Translations under genes and position numbers: made by a program | In this document: positions 15,970-24,602 of the stretch, in pieces | How the letters are laid out: every line of letters starts with the position of its first letter | Numbering within the stretch: the first letter of the stretch is position 1 | Notes under the pieces: generated by a model | The model's database searches: none | What the model was told of the DNA's origin: nothing | The model's input: only the letters and a program-made list of their open reading frames with translations | From: Clostridium sp. MCC353 | GTDB taxonomy: Bacteria; Bacillota; Clostridia; Lachnospirales; Lachnospiraceae | Direction: 5' to 3' | DNA: 64,000 bases | Assembly (NCBI RefSeq): GCF_018785315.1 | Contig: NZ_WQPN01000127.1 | Span: 83,899 to 147,898, forward strand

Positions 15970-17300
15970 ACGGCATGGATACAATCTTAAAACTGCTGCA
16001 AATACTGCTGGACGCGGGACTGATTTTGCAGTGCTGTCAGGCCGTCTTTAAACAAAGAGAGGACAGGGAGAAAAAAGACTTCCTGCTGTTACCCATCATT
16101 ACGATTTTTTTTATGGCAGCGAGAGCGGAGCTGTCGGTTGGAAGCAGTCCGTCAGGACCACAGTTTGCCGCAGAAGGGTATGAAATTGCGCCCTCCAATA
16201 ATGTGGTATTGCTGCTGATCCTGATCCTGCTGATTTTACTGATGAACAGCGTCTATTATAAATTACCGGATAATGGCTGGGCGTTTTGCGGAACCATGGC
16301 AGTTGTTTCACTTTACCTGCTGGTTCGGACCGTAAGTATGGCCCTGCTCTCCCTTTGCGGCATATCGGGAAATGGAATCCTGATCGGCAGCAGGCTGTTG
16401 TCGCTTCTATTTATCTTCCTTCTGTCCTGTACAGACGCCTTTGACCGGGTCAGAGATACGATCAAAGATGGCGGCTTTACTGCAAGGCTTGTATCTGCCA
16501 ATATTGGAATTGTCCTGATTATGGCCCTCTCCATTTTTTCCTTCGATATCAGCCGTTTTATGGGGCATTTAAGAATCATCGGCGGGATTCTGCTGTTCTG
16601 TCTTCTGGCTGACGGTGTGCTGCTGCATTACAATCAGCGGAGAATCCAGGAGCGGAAGTACATCCAGATGATAGAACAGTATGTACCGATTGTGGAGGAA
16701 TTGATTTCCCAGGTCAGGGCGCGTCAGCATGAATTTAACAACCGTATGATGTCCATCGAATCCGCCGTAAGCTCTGCCGCAACACTGGAAGAGGCGAAAG
16801 AAAATGTGGCGGCATTGATGAAAGGGATATCGCTCTCCCCCAGGGACCGCGACTTGCTGGTCTGTGACAGTAAAATAATCGCAGGAATGCTGTATGGCAA
16901 AGTAAAACAGGCTGAGTTTTTAGAGATCAGCATAGAACTTGACTTTCAAGGTCTGTTTAAGAAAAGCGCCACACCGGAGACCGAATGGATTGAGGTGATC
17001 GGTATCCTGCTTGACAACGCGCTGGAAGCTTCTGCGGCCGGGGATACCGTTTATTTGAAAACCCGCCAGGAGGACCGATATCTGGAATTAACCGTGTGGA
17101 ATCCGGCAGCGCCTTTGTCCAATACGGAATTTATGAAACTGTTTGGCAAAGGCGTTACCACGAAACAGGATCGGTCTTTCCACGGTTTTGGGCTCTACAA
17201 CGTGTTTAAGCTGGCGGAACGCTGCCATGGGAAAATTGTGACACGGAATGAAACAGTGGGTCAGAAGAATTATGTGGTCTTTGGCATTCTACTTCCGTAA
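15963..17300 (+). CDS. GHKL sensor histidine kinase (AgrC-like)
   Basis: This 445-residue membrane kinase has about six hydrophobic segments in residues 1-220 and a cytoplasmic GHKL kinase domain after that. The phosphoacceptor is H256 in RARQHEFNNRM, the form typical of AgrC-type kinases. The ATP lid carries LLDNALEAS, and the C terminus has HGFGLYNV. AgrC-like kinases usually sense peptides, bacteriocins or cell-envelope stress. No autoinducer-peptide gene or AgrB protease is seen nearby, so the signal is unknown. The ATG at 15963 overlaps the regulator's stop; the Met at 15975 is an alternative start. Confidence 0.88.
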   Translation: MVNGMDTILKLLQILLDAGLILQCCQAVFKQREDREKKDFLLLPIITIFFMAARAELSVGSSPSGPQFAAEGYEIAPSNNVVLLLILILLILLMNSVYYKLPDNGWAFCGTMAVVSLYLLVRTVSMALLSLCGISGNGILIGSRLLSLLFIFLLSCTDAFDRVRDTIKDGGFTARLVSANIGIVLIMALSIFSFDISRFMGHLRIIGGILLFCLLADGVLLHYNQRRIQERKYIQMIEQYVPIVEELISQVRARQHEFNNRMMSIESAVSSAATLEEAKENVAALMKGISLSPRDRDLLVCDSKIIAGMLYGKVKQAEFLEISIELDFQGLFKKSATPETEWIEVIGILLDNALEASAAGDTVYLKTRQEDRYLELTVWNPAAPLSNTEFMKLFGKGVTTKQDRSFHGFGLYNVFKLAERCHGKIVTRNETVGQKNYVVFGILLP

Positions 17301-17342
17301 GGCCGAATGCTAACGTATAGGTGAAGATTTGAGGTATAAACA

Positions 17343-17386
17343 TGGGGTTTAAGGGAATGAAAATCATTTTGTTCCCCTAAACCCCA
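17343..17386. other. Long hairpin between the two-component and transporter genes
   Basis: TGGGGTTTA (17343-17351) pairs perfectly with TAAACCCCA (17378-17386), and GGGAA/TTCCC extends the stem after one mismatch. No T-run follows on either strand, so it is not a standard terminator. It may be a small palindromic repeat or a processing site. Confidence 0.55.
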
Positions 17387-17403
17387 CACTGGTTCCCGGC
17401 TTA

Positions 17404-17432
17404 TTGATGTGACCCAAGCATACTGATATACT
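17404..17432 (+). promoter_or_regulatory. Promoter of the ABC-2 transporter genes
   Basis: TTGATG (17404-17409) and TATACT (17427-17432) are 17 bases apart, with TGA extending the -10 box. Confidence 0.7.
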
Positions 17433-17460
17433 TGAAAAAAACAAGAAGGGAATGATTGTA

Positions 17461-18219
17461 ATGCTCTATTTAATGAAAACGGAATGGAAAAAGGTCCGGG
17501 TGCCTGTATTGATGATAACGCTGCTTTTGACTGTAGTATCCTGTATTTTGACCTGTACGCTGGATAAGAGTTACCGGCTGTGGTTCCGGCTGGATTCCTG
17601 GGAAATCGGAACGGCATTTTTCGCCCTGCTGTTTCCCTTATTTGTCGTAATACCAGTGTGCTGGAATCTATATTATGAGCGGAAAAATAACTTTTTACTG
17701 TATGTGCTGCCGCGTGTCAAGCAGACAAGGTATTTGACCGCAAAATGGCTGGTCTATGCGTTATCTGCATTTTCAATCCTGTTCATCCCCCTGATGCTGT
17801 CGGCCGCCGCCGCATTATACGTGAATCAGCCGGTTCTTTATGAAAATGATTCCTTTAGCCATGTTCTGGTGGAAACCTATACTCAGGCGCCTCTGCTCTA
17901 TGCATTTCTCCTGTCACTGTGGAAGGGAATAATTGGGGTCCTGGTTATGACCTTGGGGTTTGTCTTATCCATGTATGTAAAAAATATCTTTGTGATTCTG
18001 ACAGGCCCGTTTATCTATCTGATACTGGAAAATTTTATTCTGTCCATCCTGCAGATACCCAAGTACCGGCTTGTTACAGCTTTTGAACCGACGAGTATGG
18101 CAGACGATGCGATCACGGTCGGTTCTATGATTGTAGGGCCTGTGCTGCAGGTCATCGTGATTATTGCTTCGGCGCTTTATTTGACGAGAATCAAAAAGGC
18201 TTCAGTGGCAGAGGGTTAG
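17461..18219 (+). CDS. ABC-2 type transporter permease
   Basis: This 252-residue integral membrane protein has six hydrophobic segments and the layout of small ABC-2 permeases (as in bacitracin or lantibiotic immunity exporters). The N terminus is short and cytoplasmic (LMKTEWKKVR), followed by the first membrane helix, and a large cytoplasmic loop has the basic stretch YYERKNNFLLYVLPRVKQTRY. The ATG at 17461 is about 11 bases from AGAAGG; an ATG at 17452 is too close to it. It is the first of three transporter genes placed after a LytTR/GHKL pair, so regulation by that pair is likely. Confidence 0.8.
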   Translation: MLYLMKTEWKKVRVPVLMITLLLTVVSCILTCTLDKSYRLWFRLDSWEIGTAFFALLFPLFVVIPVCWNLYYERKNNFLLYVLPRVKQTRYLTAKWLVYALSAFSILFIPLMLSAAAALYVNQPVLYENDSFSHVLVETYTQAPLLYAFLLSLWKGIIGVLVMTLGFVLSMYVKNIFVILTGPFIYLILENFILSILQIPKYRLVTAFEPTSMADDAITVGSMIVGPVLQVIVIIASALYLTRIKKASVAEG

Positions 18220-18225
18220 GAGGAG

Positions 18226-19728
18226 ATGGCTTTGAGGATGCTGGCAAGAAACCATATACGGCATACCGTGCGCGGGAAACTGCCTGTTTTTCTCGCAGGC
18301 TGTCTGGTTTTTTCACTCAGCTGCAGGATCAATACCAGACTGACTTTTGAACAGTATTTACTGTCTGTTGTCTCCGACCACTATTACCTGATTTATTTTG
18401 TAATTCCAATGGTACTTCTTACTTATTATTCCTGGATGGAAGATGACAGCGAAATCACCATCCTGCGTTTTCGCAGCTATTTCTCCTATTTTTGCAGGAA
18501 ATGGCTGGCTGCCGGAGCGGCTGCACTTGCAATCCTCTCGGTTCAAACTGCGGTAATTCTTTTGACCGGCGCCGGACTCGCCGGCGGCAATCATTGGGGG
18601 CTTTTAGAGGGGACGGCCGTTTCGGAACTATTTTCTGTTCTGGAACGGTATTTTAAAAATCCGGCATCTGCGTTTGCAGCGTATTCTATGTTTCAACTGG
18701 CGGGAACCTGGTTTATGGCAGGCTTTTGCATGTGGCTTGGCCACTTTGCCGGAAGCAGATGGACGGTGCGGATTCTTATGTTTCTCTACGTGCTTGCCGC
18801 TGTGTGGATCAAAATACCGCTTCTGCAGGGGGTTCCTGTCACAGGACTGAATCATCTGCTGATCCTGCATCACAGCCTGGGCGGCGGCCGTATGGCTGTC
18901 ACAGTCGTCACGGTCGGTCTGCTGACAATTATAATGCTGGTGACGGCACGTATTCTATGGCGGTTCCGGTTTCGATATGTACCTGTCTTTCACCGGGGAC
19001 TGGTTCCGTATTATATGAGAAAATTATGCTCAAAAAAGAATCTGGCGGTTCTGTGTGCTGTGATTGCCGTGATCGCAGGATATAAGGGACTTACTTATCC
19101 GAACGAAAGTACGGCAGAAGATTGGGTCTTTCTTTTGTTTTCCGGACATGGGACCGGCTATCTGCATATTTTATCCTTCCTTGAAATGCTGATTGTAAAC
19201 GGTGCTCCGATCTATCTACTGGCGGCTTTCATGGAAGAGACGGTGAGCGGTCAGTCGCTGTTCGTTTCCATCCGGGCGGAAGGGAGGCGGCGAATGGTGA
19301 TCTCTCTATGGACCGCAAGTTTTCTGTTCCTTTTTCTGTACTGCGTGTTCTGGCTGTTTGGCGGTTTCTTTGGAATTAAGCTTTTGGGATTTCCGCTTAC
19401 TATAAATGGGTGGAAATGCCTCACCGGCTCCGTCAGCCTGAAATTCTGCGATATGCTGTTTCAATATATGGTGATGTTTACCATCTATCTCTGTACGAAA
19501 CAAATCACGGCAGGGTTTCTGGCGGTCATCGGGGGCAATTTTTTATGCGTCCTGCCGATGGGGATTGCGGCATTTTGTCCTTTTGGCTTATCGAGTACGG
19601 TCAGGATGGGGGCAATAGGGACGAGCCAGGGGATCGTGTTTTTGATTGCTTTTGACATTCAGATCTTTCTCATTCTATTTTTAGGGCTGTGGAATTTGAG
19701 ATATGGATGCCGGAGGCTGTTACGTTAA
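18226..19728 (+). CDS. Large membrane subunit of the ABC-2 transporter
   Basis: This 500-residue protein is strongly hydrophobic with about twelve membrane segments in two sets of six, as if two permease halves were joined. I see no catalytic motif. Its place between the small permease and the ATPase marks it as the second permease subunit. AGGAGG overlaps the upstream stop. The ATG at 18226 is only two bases from it, so a TTG at 18232 or the ATG at 18238 may be the true start. The substrate is unknown. Confidence 0.75.
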   Translation: MALRMLARNHIRHTVRGKLPVFLAGCLVFSLSCRINTRLTFEQYLLSVVSDHYYLIYFVIPMVLLTYYSWMEDDSEITILRFRSYFSYFCRKWLAAGAAALAILSVQTAVILLTGAGLAGGNHWGLLEGTAVSELFSVLERYFKNPASAFAAYSMFQLAGTWFMAGFCMWLGHFAGSRWTVRILMFLYVLAAVWIKIPLLQGVPVTGLNHLLILHHSLGGGRMAVTVVTVGLLTIIMLVTARILWRFRFRYVPVFHRGLVPYYMRKLCSKKNLAVLCAVIAVIAGYKGLTYPNESTAEDWVFLLFSGHGTGYLHILSFLEMLIVNGAPIYLLAAFMEETVSGQSLFVSIRAEGRRRMVISLWTASFLFLFLYCVFWLFGGFFGIKLLGFPLTINGWKCLTGSVSLKFCDMLFQYMVMFTIYLCTKQITAGFLAVIGGNFLCVLPMGIAAFCPFGLSSTVRMGAIGTSQGIVFLIAFDIQIFLILFLGLWNLRYGCRRLLR

Positions 19729-19769
19729 AAGAGAATGAAATGATAGAACCATGAATTCAGGAGGAAGTA

Positions 19770-20459
19770 ATGGACGCATATATCGAATTGAAGAATATAA
19801 CAAAAAGCTATGGACAAAACGTTATATTGGAGAATATCTCCTTTGCAGTGAAGCAGGGAGCGGCAGTGGGCCTTGTGGGGGCCAACGGGAGCGGAAAATC
19901 CGTACTATTTAAAATTCTCTGCGGTTTTGAAAGTCCGGATTCAGGCCAGGTTCTTATTCGCGGAAAACAGTTGGGGAAAGGGAGGGATTTCCCTGAACAT
20001 GTCGGTGTATTTATCAATTCCCCTGGTTTCGTTGGTATCTATAGCGGCCTGCAGAACCTGAAATTTCTAGCTGCTATTCAGGGCAGGATTGGTGAAAAAG
20101 AAATTCGGGAAGCTATGATGAAGGTAGGGCTGGACCCTGACAACAAAACAAAAGTGGATAATTACTCTCTTGGGATGAAACAAAAACTTGGCCTGGCACA
20201 GGCGATTATGGAAAACCAGGATATACTTGTTCTGGATGAACCGTTTAATGCGCTGGATTATAAGACTTATGAGGAGATGAAGCAGATGCTGCTGGAACTA
20301 AAAGCGGAAGGAAAAACGATTTTTCTCACATCCCATCATTACCAGGATATTGAATTGCTGTGTGACCAAATTTATCTGATTGAAGATCATAAAATTGTCG
20401 GTACGGACCGGGGAGATGGGAACTGCCCCGGCACAGGAAATCAAAGCTCTCATTTTTGA
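19770..20459 (+). CDS. ABC transporter ATP-binding protein
   Basis: This 229-residue cytosolic ATPase drives the two permeases upstream. The Walker A is GANGSGKS (37-44), the signature is YSLGMKQKLG, the Walker B is ILVLDEP and the switch histidine is in LTSHH. AGGAGG precedes the ATG at ideal spacing. The last 15 residues (after HKIVGTD) do not look like an ATPase and come from decayed downstream DNA, so the native C terminus seems replaced. The core is complete, and the protein is probably still functional. Relatives serve in peptide antibiotic export or self-protection. Confidence 0.88.
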   Translation: MDAYIELKNITKSYGQNVILENISFAVKQGAAVGLVGANGSGKSVLFKILCGFESPDSGQVLIRGKQLGKGRDFPEHVGVFINSPGFVGIYSGLQNLKFLAAIQGRIGEKEIREAMMKVGLDPDNKTKVDNYSLGMKQKLGLAQAIMENQDILVLDEPFNALDYKTYEEMKQMLLELKAEGKTIFLTSHHYQDIELLCDQIYLIEDHKIVGTDRGDGNCPGTGNQSSHF

Positions 20460-20842
20460 GAGGGCGAAGCTGCAATACCAGCGGTCCAAAATCAACGATT
20501 ACGAATTCCAGACGGAGAAAATCAGACAGGTGCTGGCAGGAATCGGAGAGCAGTCCGAATCACCACCTCTACCCAATGCGAGGTCTGTGTCGGATTGTGC
20601 CGGAAAAGGAAGATACAGAATTCACTTTCTGCGTGCCGGCCTCTGATGCCGCGCTGAAAATTGAAGCGGCTGATAATGGAAAAGGTATGAGGCCGGAGCT
20701 TGTCGAGCATCTTTCCGACCGTTATTACCGGGGAACCAGTACAGACCAAAAGCCGGAACGACTTTTCTCATTGAATTTTTACTCGGTTACGGTTAATTAT
20801 GGTTATCTGAAAGTTAGAAAAAGGTTGGCAGACTATCATTGA
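20460..20842 (+). pseudogene. Decayed sensor histidine kinase fragment
   Basis: Two overlapping frames carry pieces of one former gene. One frame reads ERAKLQYQRSKINDYEF, the other reads EFTFCVPASDAALKIEAADN, then GKGMRPELVEHLSDRYYRGTSTDQ. The second matches the ATP-binding domain of VncS-like histidine kinases (DNGKG box, then DRYYRGTST). The frames are joined by a frameshift, and the frame continues beyond DQKPE as unrelated sequence. No start or full domain remains. Confidence 0.6.
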
Positions 20843-20872
20843 TTTAGTGATAGCCTGACAACCTTTTTCTAA
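20814..20872. terminator. Strong bidirectional terminator
   Basis: A 14-pair perfect outer stem (20814-20827 with 20859-20872) contains AAAAAGG on one side and CCTTTTT on the other. It continues inward as 3 and then 6 further pairs after single mismatches. The A-run and T-run at the stem base suit termination from both sides. Confidence 0.8.
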
Positions 20873-20888
20873 TTAAGAGGATGATGAT

Positions 20889-21047
20889 GTGACCGCCTAT
20901 TTGGGTGATGTGTTCCGGGAGGCGGCCAGCAGCGGGGGGGCCATCGCCTGCGGGCTGATCGGCAAGCCTGAAATCCTGTATGTCGATGAACCCACTTATG
21001 GTGACGCATTCCCCATTTCACCCAAAGACCGCAGCAAGTCAGATTAA
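20889..21047 (+). pseudogene. ABC transporter ATPase remnant
   Basis: A 52-residue open frame from a GTG reads IACGLIGKPEILYVDEPTYG, which looks like the Walker B region of an ABC ATPase. The Walker A part is missing and the sequence after DEPT is garbled. It ends on top of the 3' end of the minus-strand kinase gene. It marks decayed DNA at the edge of the signalling island. Confidence 0.5.
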
Positions 21048-24000
21048 CGCTCACCGCGCTCTGTATTCAGCGTCGGTGTTTTCGTCCTCATCAGCTTGCC
21101 CAGCGTAGAACAGAGTATGCCAATATCCACAGGCTTTGCAACATGTGCATCCATTCCTGCCTCGAGTGCGGCCTTGACATCCTCCTCAAATGCGTTTGCG
21201 GTCATGGCGATAATGGGAATGGTTTTAGCATCAGACCTTTTATTTGACCGTATGGTCCGGGCGGCCGCATAGCCGTCCATCTCCGGCATCTGAATGTCCA
21301 TCAGGATAGCATCGTAAGTCCCGGGGAATGCGGTGAAAAACGCTTCCACGGCCAGGGCTCCATTGCCCCTTACCACAGTCTCTGCCCCGCACATCTGCAG
21401 GATCTCACAAATGATCTCCGAGTTGATTGCATTATCCTCCGCGATTAAAAAACGGCGCCCCGCAAAAAGGCCCTCCTCAATCCCGCCCGACGGCTGTAGT
21501 TCGGGAATATCCCGCCATTCTTCGGCCGGCATGATCTCACAATTTAACTCAAACAGGAAGGTGGAGCCCATCCCCGGCGCGCTCTGCACCTCTATTTTGC
21601 CCTCCATCAAGTCCACCAATCCCTTGACAATGCTCAGGCCCAGGCCGGACCCCTCCACACGGGACACGGCGCTGCTGCGGACAAATGGTTCAAAGAGATG
21701 GGACTGGATCTCTTTTTCCATTCCGACCCCTGTGTCGCTGGTGGTGAAACGGTAACGCGCCCAATGCATGTCTCCTTGTGCGGGAAGCTCCTCGACGGAT
21801 AGCCGCACCGTACCGCCCGACGGCGTGAATTTGACCGCGTTGCCCAGGATGTTGATCAAAATCTGGCTGATGCGCAGGGCGTCTCCATAAATAAAGGGAT
21901 TTTTGATCTCGCTGAACTGAATGTCATATTGGAGACCGGCCCGGTCGGCCTGGGGCGCGATGATGGCTCCGATCTGCTTCACCAGGTCCGGCAGGTAAAT
22001 TTTCTCCCGGTTCAGCGTAATTTGGGCCCGTTCAATCCGGTTCATATCCAAAATATCGTTGATTAAACTGAGCAGGTGATTGGAGGAGACGGATATTTTT
22101 TGCAAGCAGTCCAGAACCCGGCCTGTGTCGCCGATGTTGGCTTTGGCCAGCGTGGTCATCCCCATGATGGCGTTCATGGGCGTGCGGATATCGTGGCTCA
22201 TGGCCGAAAGGAAATCGCTCTTGGCCCGGCTGGCCTCCCGGGACAGTCCCAGGGCCCGTTCTAACTCCGCCTTCGCCGTCCGCTCAGCGGCCAGCATATC
22301 GGTCACGTCAGAGCGCACCAAACAGACCGTCTTGCGGTTCTGATCGCCCCACAATACGTTGACCTGCTTGTACCGCAAACCGTCCCGCGCGCAGTAGGGC
22401 AGTACAAAATCATAGCCCCCGGGCTTTTGCGTCAGACTGCCAAGCAGAGTCTGCAGGTGAAACTGCTGTTTCACCGTCTCGCGGTTCTTAGCCGTATCAA
22501 AATACCCCGCTAAATTGTCCAGTACCGCGTTATAGTCCCGGGCCGTGTGGGGAGGCAGATTTTCCAGAACCATCTGCCTGGTATACATAGAAAACTCCCC
22601 CGTAACGGCGTCAATGAAGCAGGCCAGCTCACAGGTATAGGCGATCACCCGGAGCAGCCGCTGCTGCTCTCTGATGGAATCAGTGATGTCCGTCCTGGAC
22701 AGACACACCCGGCCCAGCCGCAGGTCGATGGGAGAGACAGTTACATTTTTGGCCCGGACATCGCCCGCTTCGTCCACCATTGAGAACGCAAACGTATAGG
22801 CCTGTCCGTGCTGAAGCAGCGCCAACATACGTTCGGTGTCCAAATGTTCCCGGTACTGCTCCCGGTCCCGGGGCACGACCCTGGATTCCAGCATTCCGGC
22901 CACCCAAGCCGAGTGGACGCCCTGGCGCGGGGGAACACAGTTTGTTTTCTCATCCTGGGAGAGTATGAGATAAGTGTCCCTCTTTAGATTCAAATCCGCT
23001 ACAAAGTCATAACCGGTGACAGAGAGCTGATGGACGATGCGGTCGGCAACGACCTGCTCGGTGATATCGATCACCGTGAGGATTCCGGTCACGTCGCCGC
23101 TGTCCGGGGTTGACACCATATTCATCTCTATTTGCACATACCGCCCGGTATCCTCATTGGGAAGCTGGACAAAGAAATTCTTTACCTGCTTGGTTTCGCC
23201 ACGTTGAAACGCAGCCAGGGAAGGTTCCCGCAGGTAGGTGTCCCGGAATACACGCCGCTCATTCTCGTCCGCGACCAGGGTGGAAAGACCGGCAAAAAAT
23301 GCCTCGCGGACAGCTCCGAAGGTCTCCAAAAGCCCTGCGCCGGTCTGGTCGCTGATCTGAATGATCCGGTCTTGGGTAATATTGCAGTGGCCCGTCACCA
23401 GCACGTTGGGGTCGGTCCTCTGATGGTGGCGCAGCAGCAGCTCGTTGTACTGCTGCCGGACACGGGCGCGCTCCTCCCGCTCCTTTGTCATATCGTTGTA
23501 GACGGAATAAATTTTCCGTTCTCCGCCCTCGTGTTCGATGAGGGAGAGCGTATTCTTGACCCATACATAGTCCCCTGAGCCTTTCAAAAGCCGGTATTCA
23601 ATCTCCCAGTGGCTTTTCCCGCTGGCAAAGTACTTCTCCAGCTCCGTCCGGACGCGCTCCAGGTCCTCCGGATGTACCCCTGTCAGGGCGTCTTCACGAT
23701 ACAGTTTCCAGGTTTCTTCCAGCGGCATTTCCGTGGTTGCCGCAAGCCCTTGTGATATATACTCAGGGATAATGCTCCCATCCGTTTCATAGCGAACCAC
23801 CACCACGCCGCCGGGGAGGTTTTTCAGGGTGTTTTGAAAATACTGCTCTAACCGGCGCTGTTCGGTCACGTCACTGTATGCCACGTACAGGAGCTCGTTC
23901 CCATCAGGCCGCACCCTCCGGGAACCCTCTATTTGGATCCACCGGTATTCCCCCAGCCCATCGTGGAAGACCCGGCAGGTATGCCGCATCATCTCCCCGC

Positions 24001-24232
24001 CGTTCAGCAGGCCGTTCAGGTTTTTAAGCAGCACGGCGCGGTCGTCCTCATGGATGCCGATAAAGGTTACCTGCTCCCTGACTTGAGTAATATGCGTGTT
24101 GTTATACCCCAGCACTTTATAAAAGGCGGGGTTATGGTACTGCGGGTAAAGCCGCCCCCTGTGCACCTGATAAATGCATAGACCGCTGGGGATGCTGTCC
24201 AGGACCGCTTTCAATTCGTTGGTCAGTTCCAT
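21044..24232 (-). CDS. Cytosolic multi-PAS hybrid histidine kinase
   Basis: This 1062-residue protein has no membrane segment. Two canonical PAS domains (about 1-120 and 125-255) are followed by two or three PAS-like units each ending in a DITE/DVTD motif. Next come a HisKA domain with H680 (MSHDIRTPMN), a HATPase domain (NILGNAVKFTP, DTGVGM, GSGLGLS), and one receiver with D979 (LMDIQMP) and the lysine in VAKPVD. PAS domains usually sense redox, light or small ligands, or pass signals. The start follows the Hpt gene stop by one base, so the kinase is translated with it. Phosphate probably passes from its receiver to the free Hpt protein. It is the last gene of the five-gene operon. Confidence 0.92.
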   Translation of the reverse strand: MELTNELKAVLDSIPSGLCIYQVHRGRLYPQYHNPAFYKVLGYNNTHITQVREQVTFIGIHEDDRAVLLKNLNGLLNGGEMMRHTCRVFHDGLGEYRWIQIEGSRRVRPDGNELLYVAYSDVTEQRRLEQYFQNTLKNLPGGVVVVRYETDGSIIPEYISQGLAATTEMPLEETWKLYREDALTGVHPEDLERVRTELEKYFASGKSHWEIEYRLLKGSGDYVWVKNTLSLIEHEGGERKIYSVYNDMTKEREERARVRQQYNELLLRHHQRTDPNVLVTGHCNITQDRIIQISDQTGAGLLETFGAVREAFFAGLSTLVADENERRVFRDTYLREPSLAAFQRGETKQVKNFFVQLPNEDTGRYVQIEMNMVSTPDSGDVTGILTVIDITEQVVADRIVHQLSVTGYDFVADLNLKRDTYLILSQDEKTNCVPPRQGVHSAWVAGMLESRVVPRDREQYREHLDTERMLALLQHGQAYTFAFSMVDEAGDVRAKNVTVSPIDLRLGRVCLSRTDITDSIREQQRLLRVIAYTCELACFIDAVTGEFSMYTRQMVLENLPPHTARDYNAVLDNLAGYFDTAKNRETVKQQFHLQTLLGSLTQKPGGYDFVLPYCARDGLRYKQVNVLWGDQNRKTVCLVRSDVTDMLAAERTAKAELERALGLSREASRAKSDFLSAMSHDIRTPMNAIMGMTTLAKANIGDTGRVLDCLQKISVSSNHLLSLINDILDMNRIERAQITLNREKIYLPDLVKQIGAIIAPQADRAGLQYDIQFSEIKNPFIYGDALRISQILINILGNAVKFTPSGGTVRLSVEELPAQGDMHWARYRFTTSDTGVGMEKEIQSHLFEPFVRSSAVSRVEGSGLGLSIVKGLVDLMEGKIEVQSAPGMGSTFLFELNCEIMPAEEWRDIPELQPSGGIEEGLFAGRRFLIAEDNAINSEIICEILQMCGAETVVRGNGALAVEAFFTAFPGTYDAILMDIQMPEMDGYAAARTIRSNKRSDAKTIPIIAMTANAFEEDVKAALEAGMDAHVAKPVDIGILCSTLGKLMRTKTPTLNTERGER

Positions 24233-24233
24233 T

Positions 24234-24599
24234 TCACTCCACCTCTTTCAGCAGCTCCACCAGACCGGCGGCCCGTTCAAATTCTTCCTTTACGGATTGG
24301 AACAAGACAGCCCAATCCTCCTCCGGCACTTGGGTGCGCAGAGGCTCTATGATGGCGCAAACCGCCTGATAAAGCCTCGCCAGACCAAGGTTGCCGGCCA
24401 TACCCTTTAATGTATGGGCCGCGTCAAAAGCGGCGGGATAGTCTCCGGCCTGCAATGCCTGGTCCAGTTTATGCAGATTCTCATCCCGAGGCAGCATGGC
24501 CAGTATTTTCAAATACATCTGTTCGCTGCCCATAAACCGGGACATTGTGGTTTCGTAGTCAGTACCGTATTTCTGAAAGACTTCTTTTAGAACTGCCAT
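24234..24599 (-). CDS. Histidine phosphotransfer (Hpt) protein
   Basis: This 121-residue all-helical protein is a free-standing Hpt domain. The phosphorylatable H62 is in AAHTLKGMAGNLGL, the family signature. It shuttles phosphate between receiver domains. It lies between two hybrid kinase genes; its ATG comes three bases after the upstream stop, with GGAGGAGG inside the end of that gene. It is the natural link from the kinases to the receiver of the GGDEF/EAL protein at the head of the operon, though the actual partners are inferred. Confidence 0.92.
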   Translation of the reverse strand: MAVLKEVFQKYGTDYETTMSRFMGSEQMYLKILAMLPRDENLHKLDQALQAGDYPAAFDAAHTLKGMAGNLGLARLYQAVCAIIEPLRTQVPEEDWAVLFQSVKEEFERAAGLVELLKEVE

Positions 24600-24602
24600 T
24601 TT

